A program made the translations under genes and the position numbers. The notes beneath the pieces were generated by a model. That model was not told where the DNA came from. It was given only the letters and a program-made list of their open reading frames with translations, and made no database searches. A stretch of 64,000 bases of DNA from Parvimonas micra (GTDB taxonomy: Bacteria > Bacillota > Clostridia > Tissierellales > Peptoniphilaceae), in NCBI RefSeq assembly GCF_037482165.1, contig NZ_CP148048.1:744001-808000 (forward strand), given 5' to 3'. The first letter of the stretch is position 1. The number at the start of each line of letters is the position of its first letter. Below, piece by piece: positions 47,849-56,997 of the stretch.

Positions 47849-48185
47849 CTTTCTCTACAGGTGGTGTTACTACTACATCTCTATTTTTTATTTCTACTTT
47901 ATAAGCTGTTCCTTTTATAGACTTTGGCAATTTAGGAATTTCTTTTATGTATTTTTTATTTACTAATTCCTCAGTAATATCTCTATCAGATTCTACTTTT
48001 TCCTCTGTTAAATACCTAAGTCCAGCCACTTCTAAAACCTTAACATTTGCTGAATGAGCAGTCTTATCAGCCTTAACTCTTGAATTGTTATATCTAGGAA
48101 CTGCTATTAAAATAAGGATAGCAAGTATTGCTATAACAACTAAAAGTTCAATCAATGTAAAAGCCTTTTTCTTTACATTATTCAT
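47841..48185 (-). CDS. type IV major-pilin-like protein (ComGC/PilA-like)
   Basis: A 114-residue prepilin with VKKKA-FTLIELLVVIAILAILILIAVPRYNNSR, the strongest pilin match of the set; Ala stands at -1. The ATG at 48185 follows AGGAGG and is preferred over the longer frame from 48230. It heads the five-gene pilin operon and should be the main subunit of a pilus used for DNA uptake or adhesion. The motor ATPases, platform protein and peptidase are not in this window. Confidence 0.87.
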   Translation of the reverse strand: MNNVKKKAFTLIELLVVIAILAILILIAVPRYNNSRVKADKTAHSANVKVLEVAGLRYLTEEKVESDRDITEELVNKKYIKEIPKLPKSIKGTAYKVEIKNRDVVVTPPVEKDD

Positions 48186-48219
48186 AAAACTAATCCTCCT
48201 AAATAAATAATATTTTAAT

Positions 48220-48280
48220 AAGCCCCCCACCCTTCCACGATGCTTTACATCGGGTGGGTTCCCGTGAACCTTGTTATTTC
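48220..48280 (-). ncRNA. structured leader motif, copy B (upstream of the pilin operon)
   Basis: A GC-rich island in an AT-rich gap. On the - strand GGTTC-ACGG-GAACC forms a hairpin, followed by CCCACC, an inner CGATG-TAAAG-CATCG hairpin and GGGTGGG, which pairs back to CCCACC. A partial match lies upstream of plsX (37755-37815). It is 35 nt before the pilin ATG, right for a cis-acting leader. The class is unknown. Confidence 0.45.
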
Positions 48281-48287
48281 TAAATTA

Positions 48288-48316
48288 AAAAATTGCAAGA
48301 AAAATCCTGCAATTTT
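48288..48316 (-). terminator. aminopeptidase gene terminator
   Basis: AAAAAATTGCA pairs with TGCAATTTTTT around about 9 nt, directly before (in + coordinates) the end of the M29 peptidase gene; T-runs lie on both strands. Confidence 0.75.
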
Positions 48317-49552
48317 TTAATTTGACCAATTTCCGTTAGTAAATACAGGAATTTCTTCTCCAGATTCTGTTATTCCAATTATGTTTAATGTTTCATCTCC
48401 AACCATAAAATCGACATGAACTAAACTATCGTTAGCACCTCTTTCTTTTAGTTCTTCTTCAGTCATCTTTTCTCCATCCTTTAAACAAGTAGGATAAGCT
48501 CTACCTAATGCTAAATGACAAGATGCATTTTCATCATATAGAGTTTCAAAAAACATTGTATTTGTATTTGAAATAGGTGAGTCAAAAGGAACTAAAGCAA
48601 CTTCCCCTAAAGATAAAGCGCCTTCATCTGTTTCTAATAAAGATTTTAATACTTCATAACCTTTTTTTGCCTCATAATTAATAACTTTTCCATTTTCAAA
48701 TTCTAACTTAAATTCATCTATTATGTTTCCATTATAATTTAACGCCTTTGTACTATAAACAACACCGTTTATTCCATCTTTATGTGGGAGAGTAAATACT
48801 TCTTCAGTAGGCATATTAGCTGTAAAACTAATACCTTTAGCATTATATCCACTACCAGCCGCATTCCAAACATGGTTCTTTGGTAATTCTATTGTTAAAT
48901 TAGTACCTTTCTTACTAGAATATTTTAAATATTTGAACTGTTTTTCATTTAAATATTTTGCTCTTCTACTTAATTCACTAATATGTTCTTCCCAATCTTT
49001 AATTGAATCTCCTTCTCCTATTCTTGAAGTATAGAAAATCAAATCCCAAAGTTTTTCAACTGCATCTCCTTCTGAAAGATTAGGAAAAACAACTTTTGCC
49101 CAAGCTGGAGTAGGCGCTCCCACAACACACCAAGAATTTTTATCTGCCATAAGAGAAGTTGAAAAGTATTTCATAGCCTTAGAGTTTGCAACACTATTTG
49201 CTTTAATTTTCTCAATATCTAATCCATCAAACTTATTTGGATCATCGCCTACTACAGAAATAAAAACAGCATTACTGTCAATATAATCTGTATATTGATC
49301 TACTGTCCATTGCTTTACCTCAGAAAGCGTTTCAATACTTGCATATTCAAATTTACGTCTTGTAATAATGTCATCTCTCCAAATAACATTAACATCTCCA
49401 GCTCCAGCTTTATAAGCTTCTTCTGTTAAAGAACGAACAAGCTCTTTTGCTTCAATATTTGCTCTAATAACAACTAGTTGACCTTTTTGTACATTTGTTC
49501 CAACTTTAATAATTGTTTCAGAGTATTTCTTAAGTTTTTCTTTAAAGTCCAT
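48317..49552 (-). CDS. M29 family aminopeptidase (PepS/AmpS)
   Basis: This is a dinuclear-metal aminopeptidase of the cytoplasm. NLTIELPKNHVWNAAG, NMPTEEVFTLPHKDGINGVVYSTKAL, LGEVALVPFDSPISNTNTMFFETLYDENASCHLALG and HVDFMVGD are the conserved metal-binding and active-site segments. The length of 411 is typical. The start follows AAGGAGAAGGTT. It is probably a single-gene unit. Confidence 0.93.
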   Translation of the reverse strand: MDFKEKLKKYSETIIKVGTNVQKGQLVVIRANIEAKELVRSLTEEAYKAGAGDVNVIWRDDIITRRKFEYASIETLSEVKQWTVDQYTDYIDSNAVFISVVGDDPNKFDGLDIEKIKANSVANSKAMKYFSTSLMADKNSWCVVGAPTPAWAKVVFPNLSEGDAVEKLWDLIFYTSRIGEGDSIKDWEEHISELSRRAKYLNEKQFKYLKYSSKKGTNLTIELPKNHVWNAAGSGYNAKGISFTANMPTEEVFTLPHKDGINGVVYSTKALNYNGNIIDEFKLEFENGKVINYEAKKGYEVLKSLLETDEGALSLGEVALVPFDSPISNTNTMFFETLYDENASCHLALGRAYPTCLKDGEKMTEEELKERGANDSLVHVDFMVGDETLNIIGITESGEEIPVFTNGNWSN

Positions 49553-49626
49553 AACCTTCTCCTTATATTATATTATAAGTTAATTATACACTATTTTATT
49601 AAAAATGCAAACCTTAACAAAACTTT

Positions 49627-50265
49627 TTATTTTATAAGATATTTTATTAAATCTATAATTAGAATGCCATTAATAATTAAATTACATATTAAATGGGCTG
49701 TCATTGATACATAAATATTTCTTGTTTTTATATATGAAATACTAAATGGAAATGCCCATATCATACATAAGAAAATTCCCCACCACGTTAAAGAATGTTC
49801 TAAAGCATATAAGAACATAGATAATAGAGATGTTATTATTAATATCTTACTATTTTTAAAAGAAATTAAATTTTTTCTAAAAAATGTTTCCTCAATAATT
49901 GGTGGAAAAATAATTGTTGAAAAAGAGAATAATATTAGTTTTAACCAATTATCAGCTCTCAATAAAATCATACCTTTATTAATATTAGGAAATATATTTT
50001 CTAAAATAATAGTAAAGTAAAATGCAATAGAAATTAATACTACTGTTAAAATTACTTGTATAAAAAATTTTTTGCCACTCTTGATAGCATTATACCACTC
50101 TTTTATAGATAAATCTTTTCTTATATAGAAATAGACAGCTAATAACAAATAAAAACAAAAATTTGTATAAATATAAAATTGTTTTTCTACAATAAAACAT
50201 GACACTACAAATAAAAGCTCTATAAAGATAGGAACAAAATTATCCTTTATATATTTAGTTTCCAT
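49627..50265 (-). CDS. CPBP family intramembrane metalloprotease
   Basis: This is a membrane protein of the CAAX-protease/Abi type. The EETFFRKNLISF motif (EExxxR), ALEHSLTWW and HLICNLIING give the three sites of the family, with about six to seven membrane segments in 212 residues. Members process peptides or give bacteriocin immunity. It stands alone between the aminopeptidase and mgtA-like genes. The substrate is unknown. Confidence 0.85.
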   Translation of the reverse strand: METKYIKDNFVPIFIELLFVVSCFIVEKQFYIYTNFCFYLLLAVYFYIRKDLSIKEWYNAIKSGKKFFIQVILTVVLISIAFYFTIILENIFPNINKGMILLRADNWLKLILFSFSTIIFPPIIEETFFRKNLISFKNSKILIITSLLSMFLYALEHSLTWWGIFLCMIWAFPFSISYIKTRNIYVSMTAHLICNLIINGILIIDLIKYLIK

Positions 50266-50367
50266 CACATCACCCTCTGTACAATTTTTAACTACTGACT
50301 TTATATCTAAAATAGTTTAATACTATTATATCACAAAATTAATATTACTTAATCAAAAAAATAATGG

Positions 50368-50394
50368 AGAAAAACTCTCCATTATTTTTACTAC
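50368..50394 (-). terminator. terminator of the P-type ATPase gene
   Basis: AATAATGGAGA pairs with TCTCCATTATT around about 5 nt, ending just next to the gene's stop; T-run on the - strand side. Confidence 0.75.
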
Positions 50395-50395
50395 A

Positions 50396-52927
50396 TTATT
50401 TTCTAGAAAATGAATTATATTTATAGAAAAATTTTTTTAATATCTCAGCTGTTAATGCGTATAGTAATGAAACGCCAAGTAAAGATATCAATACCTTAAT
50501 AGGTAGAGCTATTAATCCTAAATATGAACTTATTGGGCTATATACAATCACAAATAAAACTACAGCTACCCCCATTATAGCAATCAACAATTTGTTGCTT
50601 GGCTTACTAGCAAAAACCGGCCTTGCTGTTCTAACAATAAGCATTACCACCATAGCAGAAATAATGGATTCTAATAACCATCCAGTATGAAATAACCTTT
50701 CATCGGCCTTGAAAATAAAGAGTAATAATGCAAAAGTTATATAGTCAAACACTGAAGAAATAATACCAAATAAAATCATAAACTTCTTTATAAACTTCGT
50801 ATCCCATTTAACAGGACTCTTTAACCAATCTTCATCAACAGAATCTGAAGCAATTTGCAATGAAGGAAAATCTGTTAGTAGATTTGTCAAAAGAATTTGC
50901 TTAGGCAATAAAGGTAAAAAACTCAAAAACAAACTTGCTCCTGCCATTGAAAACATATTACCAAAATTTGCACTTGTGGCTACAAATATATATTTTAAAG
51001 TATTAATAAATGTCCTTCTACCTTCACTTATGCCTGATACCAACACCTTTAAACTATTTTGTAATAGTACTATAGAAGCTGCATCTTTAGCTGTATCAGC
51101 AGCGGTATTTACAGATACTCCAACGTCTGCTTGCTTTATAGCAGGAGAATCATTAATACCATCTCCCATATATCCTACTATTTCTCCTGCCTGTTTATAT
51201 GCCATAATTATTTTTTCTTTTTGATTAGGACTTATTTCAGCAAAAATATCTATATCTAAAACTTTCTTGTTAAGCTGACTTATAGAATATGAATCCAGTT
51301 CTTCTCCTAATAAAATCTTTTCAGGATTAAGTCCAATTTGACTGCCTATATTTTTAGCTATAAGACTGTTATCTCCTGTAATCATTTTTAGAGAAACTCC
51401 CAATCTATTCATTTCGGCAACAACATCTTTTATATCGTCTTTTAGTGGATCCATAAATAGTAATAGACCTACAAATACCATATCTTCAGCTCTTTGATTT
51501 TTAGTTTCTATATCATCTTCTATAAATTTATAGGCAAGTCCTAAAATTCTATAACCTTGACTTGAATATTTATCAAATAAATCTAATATATGTGTCCTAA
51601 CTTCTTCAATATCTCCACTACTCTTATCTGATTTTTCATAAGTTTTGCATATATTCAGTATGCTTGTTAATGCTCCTTTTGTAACCATTATATTTCTACC
51701 ATCAAAATCTAGCTCAGTTTTTACAATTACACTTAAAAGCTTACTTTCAAAAGAGTAAGGTATTTCAAATATTTTTTCATATTTAGAAAAATCATTTTTA
51801 TTTGCTTCTAAAATAGATTGGTCAATAGGATTCGTATATCCTTCTTGAAAATATGAATTTATGGATGCTAATTTGCTTACATTATCTGATTTTTCACCAT
51901 TACAATCTAAAGCAGAATCAAGATTTACTCTTCCTTGAGTGATAGTTCCTGTTTTATCAGAACACATTACAGTCATTGAACCGAAGTTTTCAATGGCATT
52001 TAATTTCTTTACTATAACACCTTGTTCTGACATTCTCTTGGCACCTTGTGATAAGTTTACGCTTATAATAGCAGGTAGCATTTGAGGAGTTAATCCTACT
52101 GAAAGAGCTAATGCAAACATAAAAGATTCTAAAAAAGATTTATTCAGAATTATATTAAATAAGAATATAATACCAATTAATAAAGTTGTAACATGAAGTA
52201 TCAAGTTACCAAAATCTCTTATGCCTTTTTCAAAGTCTGTATCAGAATCTTTTTTATTCAAAGATAAAGTAATTTTTCCAAACTCTGAATCTTTAGCTAG
52301 ATTTACTATTACTGCCATACCTGATCCGCTTATGACATGAGTCCCCATCCAAAGTGAATTTTTCCTATCAGAAAGTCCCGTATTGCAAGGTAATTTTTGT
52401 ATAATTTTTTCAACGGGAAAAGTTTCGCCAGTTAAACTTGATTCATCCATTGAAAGTGAATTTTCTTCTATAAGTAGACAGTCAGCTGGAATCATATCAC
52501 CAGTTTTTATATTTATTATATCCCCTATTGTCAACATTGCATTGTCTATTTCTTCAAAATTCCCATCTCTTAAAACAGAAGATTTTACGCTTACAGAAGA
52601 AAGAAGTTTTTTTACTGCGTTATTAGCTTTACTTTCATGACTATAACTTAAAAATGCAGAAATCATAATAATGATTAGTATGATAATACCATCAGAATAA
52701 TCTTTTAAAAACATAGATAATATTGCTGCAAAAATTAATATCATAATTATAGGACTTTTGAATTGATTTATGAATATACCTAATTTTGAAGATGATTTCT
52801 TTTCATCAAAAATATTTTGTCCATATTTATCAATTCTTTCTTCTGCTTCTTTACTTGATAATCCAGATTTATTAGTTTTTAATCGTTTTAATATATCATC
52901 TAAATCATAAGACCAGAATTCTTTCAT
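50396..52927 (-). CDS. P-type cation ATPase, MgtA-type magnesium importer
   Basis: This membrane pump moves a divalent cation using ATP. The phosphorylation site CSDKTGTITQG (Asp about residue 325), TGES-like SLTGETFPVEK, GDGINDSPAIKQADVGVSV and about ten membrane segments are seen in 843 residues. SPQMLPAII-like membrane segment 4 (GLTPQMLPAIISVNLSQGAKRMS) and the type IIIB ordering fit MgtA/MgtB. The start follows AAGGAGGATATT. The long leader has a hairpin that could sense magnesium or proline. Specificity is inferred. Confidence 0.85.
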   Translation of the reverse strand: MKEFWSYDLDDILKRLKTNKSGLSSKEAEERIDKYGQNIFDEKKSSSKLGIFINQFKSPIIMILIFAAILSMFLKDYSDGIIILIIIMISAFLSYSHESKANNAVKKLLSSVSVKSSVLRDGNFEEIDNAMLTIGDIINIKTGDMIPADCLLIEENSLSMDESSLTGETFPVEKIIQKLPCNTGLSDRKNSLWMGTHVISGSGMAVIVNLAKDSEFGKITLSLNKKDSDTDFEKGIRDFGNLILHVTTLLIGIIFLFNIILNKSFLESFMFALALSVGLTPQMLPAIISVNLSQGAKRMSEQGVIVKKLNAIENFGSMTVMCSDKTGTITQGRVNLDSALDCNGEKSDNVSKLASINSYFQEGYTNPIDQSILEANKNDFSKYEKIFEIPYSFESKLLSVIVKTELDFDGRNIMVTKGALTSILNICKTYEKSDKSSGDIEEVRTHILDLFDKYSSQGYRILGLAYKFIEDDIETKNQRAEDMVFVGLLLFMDPLKDDIKDVVAEMNRLGVSLKMITGDNSLIAKNIGSQIGLNPEKILLGEELDSYSISQLNKKVLDIDIFAEISPNQKEKIIMAYKQAGEIVGYMGDGINDSPAIKQADVGVSVNTAADTAKDAASIVLLQNSLKVLVSGISEGRRTFINTLKYIFVATSANFGNMFSMAGASLFLSFLPLLPKQILLTNLLTDFPSLQIASDSVDEDWLKSPVKWDTKFIKKFMILFGIISSVFDYITFALLLFIFKADERLFHTGWLLESIISAMVVMLIVRTARPVFASKPSNKLLIAIMGVAVVLFVIVYSPISSYLGLIALPIKVLISLLGVSLLYALTAEILKKFFYKYNSFSRK

Positions 52928-53444
52928 AATATCCTCCTTGTTATATTTTAAACATATTATTAAAAAGAGTGGTGCAGTATGCTTTTAGAACAACTCTTGT
53001 CATCTTTTAAAATTAAATAATTACTATATAATGTTAAAATTAAGCTAATAAATAACATTAAAAAAAATGTAAAAAATTAAACTATAATTTTAACAAAATC
53101 AATAAAGCATCATGCTGCTCATTCTCCTAAAATGTGTGAATAACTTTGTGTATGGATTCTCTTAATCTATATAAAATATATTACTTATAAATATTTTTTA
53201 GAACAAATATTTCAAACAGTCCGTTCTAATTTATATACTATCATAGCTATCCTTAAATTTCAACTTATTTCACTAAAATTTTTAAAATACTAAGACCATT
53301 TTTATTGTAGCTGTATCACTAAAAAATTTGAGATTTGACGTCATAGACATGCAAAAAAATGGTTTGTCTATCTTTAGTCTTAACGGTGATTCTCTTACTT
53401 TTTTGAGTTTAGTAACTAAGATTAGAAAGTAAAAATTAAAAAAA
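52928..53444. other. long gene-free leader region upstream of the mgtA-like gene
   Basis: No protein gene is seen over about 500 nt. It contains a hairpin (AAGAGT/ACTCTT, 52965-52998) followed on the - strand by TTTTT, so a transcription attenuator in the leader of the pump gene is possible. A short frame encoding MSSMMLY (53122-53099) has AGGAG just upstream and could be a leader peptide. An inverted repeat TTAGAAC/GTTCTAA lies at 53198-53229. I could not find a classical M-box. Confidence 0.4.
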
Positions 53445-53491
53445 TTAGGGAGTACTTTTAAAGTTTACTCCCTAACCTTAGTTACTAAACT
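53406..53491 (-). terminator. terminator with nested inverted repeats after the beta-helix gene
   Basis: The inner stem TTAGGGAGTA/TACTCCCTAA (53445-53475) is followed on the - strand by a T-rich run: a normal terminator. It is enclosed by a 15-bp perfect outer repeat AGTTTAGTAACTAAG (53406-53420) with its complement at 53477-53491. The outer arm is unusual and may allow alternative folding. Confidence 0.75.
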
Positions 53492-53497
53492 AGTATT

Positions 53498-54907
53498 TTA
53501 TTTAACACCTGTTAATGCAACTCCATTAACATATAAAGTATATCCATTACTTATTACATTTTCAGGATTTCCATTAAATTCTGTAACATAACTATCTCCA
53601 GTTAATGTCCATGTACTAGAACTATCAAGTGTTACAGATACTTTTCCTACATCTGTTGATACTGAACTACCTTCTGCATTTGTTATTTTTCCATCTATAT
53701 AACCTTCAAAAGTAGAATTATCAGATATTTCTAATGTAAGACTTGAATCGCTACCAACCTTAATTGCTCCTGTAAGTGTTTGAGAAGAGGCTTTTAATGT
53801 TGCAATATTGCTTCCTCCACTCCATCCATCAGCACATACAGATAACAAAATATTTTCTGAATCTTGATTATCAATTTTTACATCTTTTAATGTAATAATT
53901 GAATTAGTATTAGTTACATGAAATACATGTCCACTTTTACTAGTTAGACTTCCACCATTCATCGTAAATTGGCTTGTACCACTTGCAGCATCACCAGACA
54001 TTGATTGGTAAATCATTATACTATCTAAAAACTTTGCATTTCCATTTCTTTTAGTGTTATTCGCAGTTAAATTAGAATTATTCAAAGTAATTGAATTTAA
54101 TCCTTCAATACAAACTCCTTCTGAAAGATTTGAAGTTAAAGTTGAATTTGATACTGTAATATCAGCTGTTGAATAAATTGCAGGAGAACCTAAACCATTA
54201 GAAGTGTATGTTCCTCCATCAACAACTACGGTTCCACCACCTCTGTCAGTTCTTATTGCAGCTGATGATTGCCCGCTAGTAGTAATATCTAAGTCATAAG
54301 CATAAGTTGTACCACCACCCGTAGTCATAATACCACCGGATCCTCCACCAGTTGTTACTATCTTGGTATCACGAATAGTTACTGTAGTTCCATCACCTTC
54401 AGCACCATTATTTCCACCATTTCCTCCATAACTGAAAACTCCATTAGCACCATTTGCACTAGTATTAATAGTACCACCTGTTATAGTTGTCTTAGACCCA
54501 TCTTTAACTAAAATACCTGCATTCAATCCATAGAAATTACTATTATCTCCACCATCAGAATCTCCAGATTTTGTAACTGTTGGATTATTGATTGTAACTT
54601 CTTCTGATGTTTTTATAAGCAAAGCATTCTCATCACTACTTGTACTAGAGTAAGTTTTATCTGTTTGAGTTTCACTAGAAGAAATCTCTACTGCTCCAGT
54701 ATAAGTAATATCTGAACTACTTTGTCCTGGAGGACCGCCTCCTGGACCTCCACCACCATCAGGTGGAGCACCATTTTCATTTTTTACTGCCTCTTCAGTG
54801 TTGTTTGTTGATGTTTTTATATTATAGGCGTATAACCCAAAACCACAAGCTGTTGCTAATAAAATTGCAAGCAAACTTATTAATTTCTTATTTCTAAACT
54901 TTTTCAT
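53498..54907 (-). CDS. secreted Gly/Ser/Thr-rich beta-helix protein
   Basis: An exported protein of 469 residues. A signal segment (KLISLLAILLATACGFGLYAY, about residues 8-28) is followed by a Gly/Pro linker (PPDGGGGPGGGPPGQ) and then repetitive short strands rich in T/S/N/G (for example TTITGGTINTSANGANGVFSYGGNGGN, VVVDGGTYTSNGLGSPAIYST), typical of a right-handed beta-helix like pectate lyases and adhesins. No catalytic motif, LPXTG or clear lipobox was seen. It follows a two-component system in the same direction, 67 nt behind the kinase gene, so it is probably its target. A surface adhesin or carbohydrate-binding role is guessed, not shown. Confidence 0.75.
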   Translation of the reverse strand: MKKFRNKKLISLLAILLATACGFGLYAYNIKTSTNNTEEAVKNENGAPPDGGGGPGGGPPGQSSSDITYTGAVEISSSETQTDKTYSSTSSDENALLIKTSEEVTINNPTVTKSGDSDGGDNSNFYGLNAGILVKDGSKTTITGGTINTSANGANGVFSYGGNGGNNGAEGDGTTVTIRDTKIVTTGGGSGGIMTTGGGTTYAYDLDITTSGQSSAAIRTDRGGGTVVVDGGTYTSNGLGSPAIYSTADITVSNSTLTSNLSEGVCIEGLNSITLNNSNLTANNTKRNGNAKFLDSIMIYQSMSGDAASGTSQFTMNGGSLTSKSGHVFHVTNTNSIITLKDVKIDNQDSENILLSVCADGWSGGSNIATLKASSQTLTGAIKVGSDSSLTLEISDNSTFEGYIDGKITNAEGSSVSTDVGKVSVTLDSSSTWTLTGDSYVTEFNGNPENVISNGYTLYVNGVALTGVK

Positions 54908-54974
54908 AATATTTACCTCCTTATTTTTTATGAGTTTATTATAAAGCAGTTTTATTGAAATAAGATTGAAATTT

Positions 54975-56201
54975 TTAATTATTTATAAAAAATTTAATAA
55001 TAAGTTTAAATTTTCCATTTTTTGTTAAAACCTCTATATTTCCACCATGTTTTTCAATAATAGCTTTTGCAATAGAAAGACCTATCCCATAATGTAAATC
55101 TTCACTATTTCTAACTTCATCAACTCTATAAAATCGATCAAAGATATGATTAAGTTTTTCTTGTGGAATTTCATTACTATCATTGATTAAATTTAACTCA
55201 ATAGTATTATTTTTTCTTTTTAAATTTATATTAATATTTTTTCCTGAAGAATGCCTAATCGCATTATCTAATAAGATAGATACAAGCTGTTTAAGTTGTA
55301 TTTGATTTCCAATTAAATATACATCTTCGTCAATATCTATTATAAATTCTTTTCCTTTCTCAAAAGCAAAACTTTCAAAAGCTAATATTTCTCCTAAAAT
55401 AATCCTAGAAAAATTTATATTTTCCATAGAAACAATCACATCTTCTGCATGTGATAAATCTAAAAGTTGTTTTATAAGAATACCCATTCGCTCATTTTCA
55501 TATTTAATATTTTCAAGCCATTCATTATTACCAATTTCTCGAGAAAGTAATTCTGTATTTGTTCCTATAATTGCAACCGGGGTTTTTAATTCATGACTAG
55601 CATCGGATATAAATTGTTTCTGTTTACGATCATTTTCTTCAAGTGGTTTTATAATACGTTTTGACAATGGTAATGATAATAAAAACATTCCTATAATTGA
55701 AGTAAATCCTACAATCAAAACATATCGAAGCATAGTTCTTAATCCAGCTTCTGAAACAGTGTTATCCATAAATGCAACAAGAGTATATCCATTTTTATCT
55801 TTTACGACATAAGATAAATTACTAGTTCTTCCTGAATGTTTTTTCTCATCTAAAATGCTCTTTGCAATCTGTGTTAGTTTATCATTGTTATACAACTCTT
55901 TATTTCCATTATCTACAGAAAGTACTGAACCATTGTTTGAAATTGCAACCGAATAAAAAGTTGACAATTGATAATCTGAATTTTTATTAGGATTTTTTTC
56001 TAACTCTAAATCTTTTTTATTTCTATTTTTTTCTTTGTTATCTATGGAATAATCCTCAACATATCGTTCTAACATATCTAAATTTTTTTGTCTAATCTCT
56101 CTAAAACTAGCCAATAAAATTACTGACAAAGTTACTGCAAATAAGATAATAATTGAGCCCATAATTGATAATATTATCTTTTTTCTAGATTTACTAAACA
56201 T
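54975..56201 (-). CDS. sensor histidine kinase
   Basis: A membrane kinase with two membrane segments (about residues 9-31 and 160-180) enclosing a 125-residue outside sensor, then a dimerisation box FISDASHELKTPVAIIGTN (His about 204), N box LVSILLDNAIRHSSG and G box YGIGLSIAKAIIEKHGG. The length of 408 is typical. It overlaps the upstream regulator gene by 8 nt. The signal is unknown. Confidence 0.93.
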   Translation of the reverse strand: MFSKSRKKIILSIMGSIIILFAVTLSVILLASFREIRQKNLDMLERYVEDYSIDNKEKNRNKKDLELEKNPNKNSDYQLSTFYSVAISNNGSVLSVDNGNKELYNNDKLTQIAKSILDEKKHSGRTSNLSYVVKDKNGYTLVAFMDNTVSEAGLRTMLRYVLIVGFTSIIGMFLLSLPLSKRIIKPLEENDRKQKQFISDASHELKTPVAIIGTNTELLSREIGNNEWLENIKYENERMGILIKQLLDLSHAEDVIVSMENINFSRIILGEILAFESFAFEKGKEFIIDIDEDVYLIGNQIQLKQLVSILLDNAIRHSSGKNININLKRKNNTIELNLINDSNEIPQEKLNHIFDRFYRVDEVRNSEDLHYGIGLSIAKAIIEKHGGNIEVLTKNGKFKLIIKFFINN

Positions 56202-56877
56202 CTTTTTCCCTCAATTCATATCCTAAACCACGAACAGCTTTAATTTCTACTTTTGAGCCTACAAATGCAAGTTTCTTTCTTGTAAATGACATATATACTT
56301 CCACATTATTATATTCAGTTTCACTTTCAAATCCCCATATTTTCACTGCAAATTGCTCTCTAGTCATAATTTGACCATTATTATTAAACATATACTCTAA
56401 AATACGCAACTCTTTTTCGCTTAATCTAACATTTTGACCTGTAGTATCACAATTTAACATTGCAGTTGCTTTATCTATAGTAAGATCTCCATATTTTAAA
56501 ATATCTTCTTGAAATGAAGAAGAACGTCTCCCCAATGCACGAATCCTAGCTAATAGTTCTTTAGTTTGAAATGGTTTTGTTAAATAATCATCAGCACCGC
56601 TATCAAGCCCTTCAACTTTATCATCCAACTGACTCTTTGCTGTTAACATTAGAATTGGAGTTTTAATGCCATTTTTTCTCGCTCTTTTTGCAACTTCAAA
56701 TCCATTCATTTCTGGCATCATAACATCAAGTACGGCAATATCATATATTCCACTTTCTAGAGCCATAAGTGCAGAATCACCATCCTCCATATGATCTACA
56801 TCATATTTCTCTTGCTTCAACAATTCTACAAGTGCCCTTGCCATCCTTTTTTCATCCTCAGCTAAAAGTATTCTCAT
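56194..56877 (-). CDS. OmpR-family response regulator
   Basis: A DNA-binding partner of the downstream kinase. The receiver is complete: acidic pair ILLAEDEKRM, phosphoacceptor Asp in IAVLDVMMPEMNG (about residue 51) and Lys in YLTKPFQ. A C-terminal winged helix ends with VRGLGYELREKDV. 227 residues, starting after AAGGCGGTGATAGA. It is the first gene of the regulator-kinase-beta-helix unit. In contrast to the orphan at 17516, its receiver has all the key residues. Confidence 0.94.
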   Translation of the reverse strand: MRILLAEDEKRMARALVELLKQEKYDVDHMEDGDSALMALESGIYDIAVLDVMMPEMNGFEVAKRARKNGIKTPILMLTAKSQLDDKVEGLDSGADDYLTKPFQTKELLARIRALGRRSSSFQEDILKYGDLTIDKATAMLNCDTTGQNVRLSEKELRILEYMFNNNGQIMTREQFAVKIWGFESETEYNNVEVYMSFTRKKLAFVGSKVEIKAVRGLGYELREKDV

Positions 56878-56935
56878 TCTATCACCGCCTTTTCATTCCT
56901 CAAAAAAATAATTACTAAAACGAAAAATGAATAAA

Positions 56936-56960
56936 AGAGAAAATTTTACTAATTTTCTCT
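56936..56960 (-). terminator. terminator of the acetyltransferase gene
   Basis: AGAGAAAATT pairs with AATTTTCTCT around five nt; on the - strand it is followed by TTTATTCATTTTT. It separates the acetyltransferase gene from the two-component operon. Confidence 0.75.
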
Positions 56961-56997
56961 ATATTATTTCTATTAATACTATTTAATTTATCATACT

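Noticed and set aside
48220-48240. GGGTGG resembling the T-box antiterminator motif
   Set aside because: On the - strand AAGGGTGG is not followed by ACCGCG, there is no specifier stem and the downstream gene is a pilin, not an amino-acid gene.
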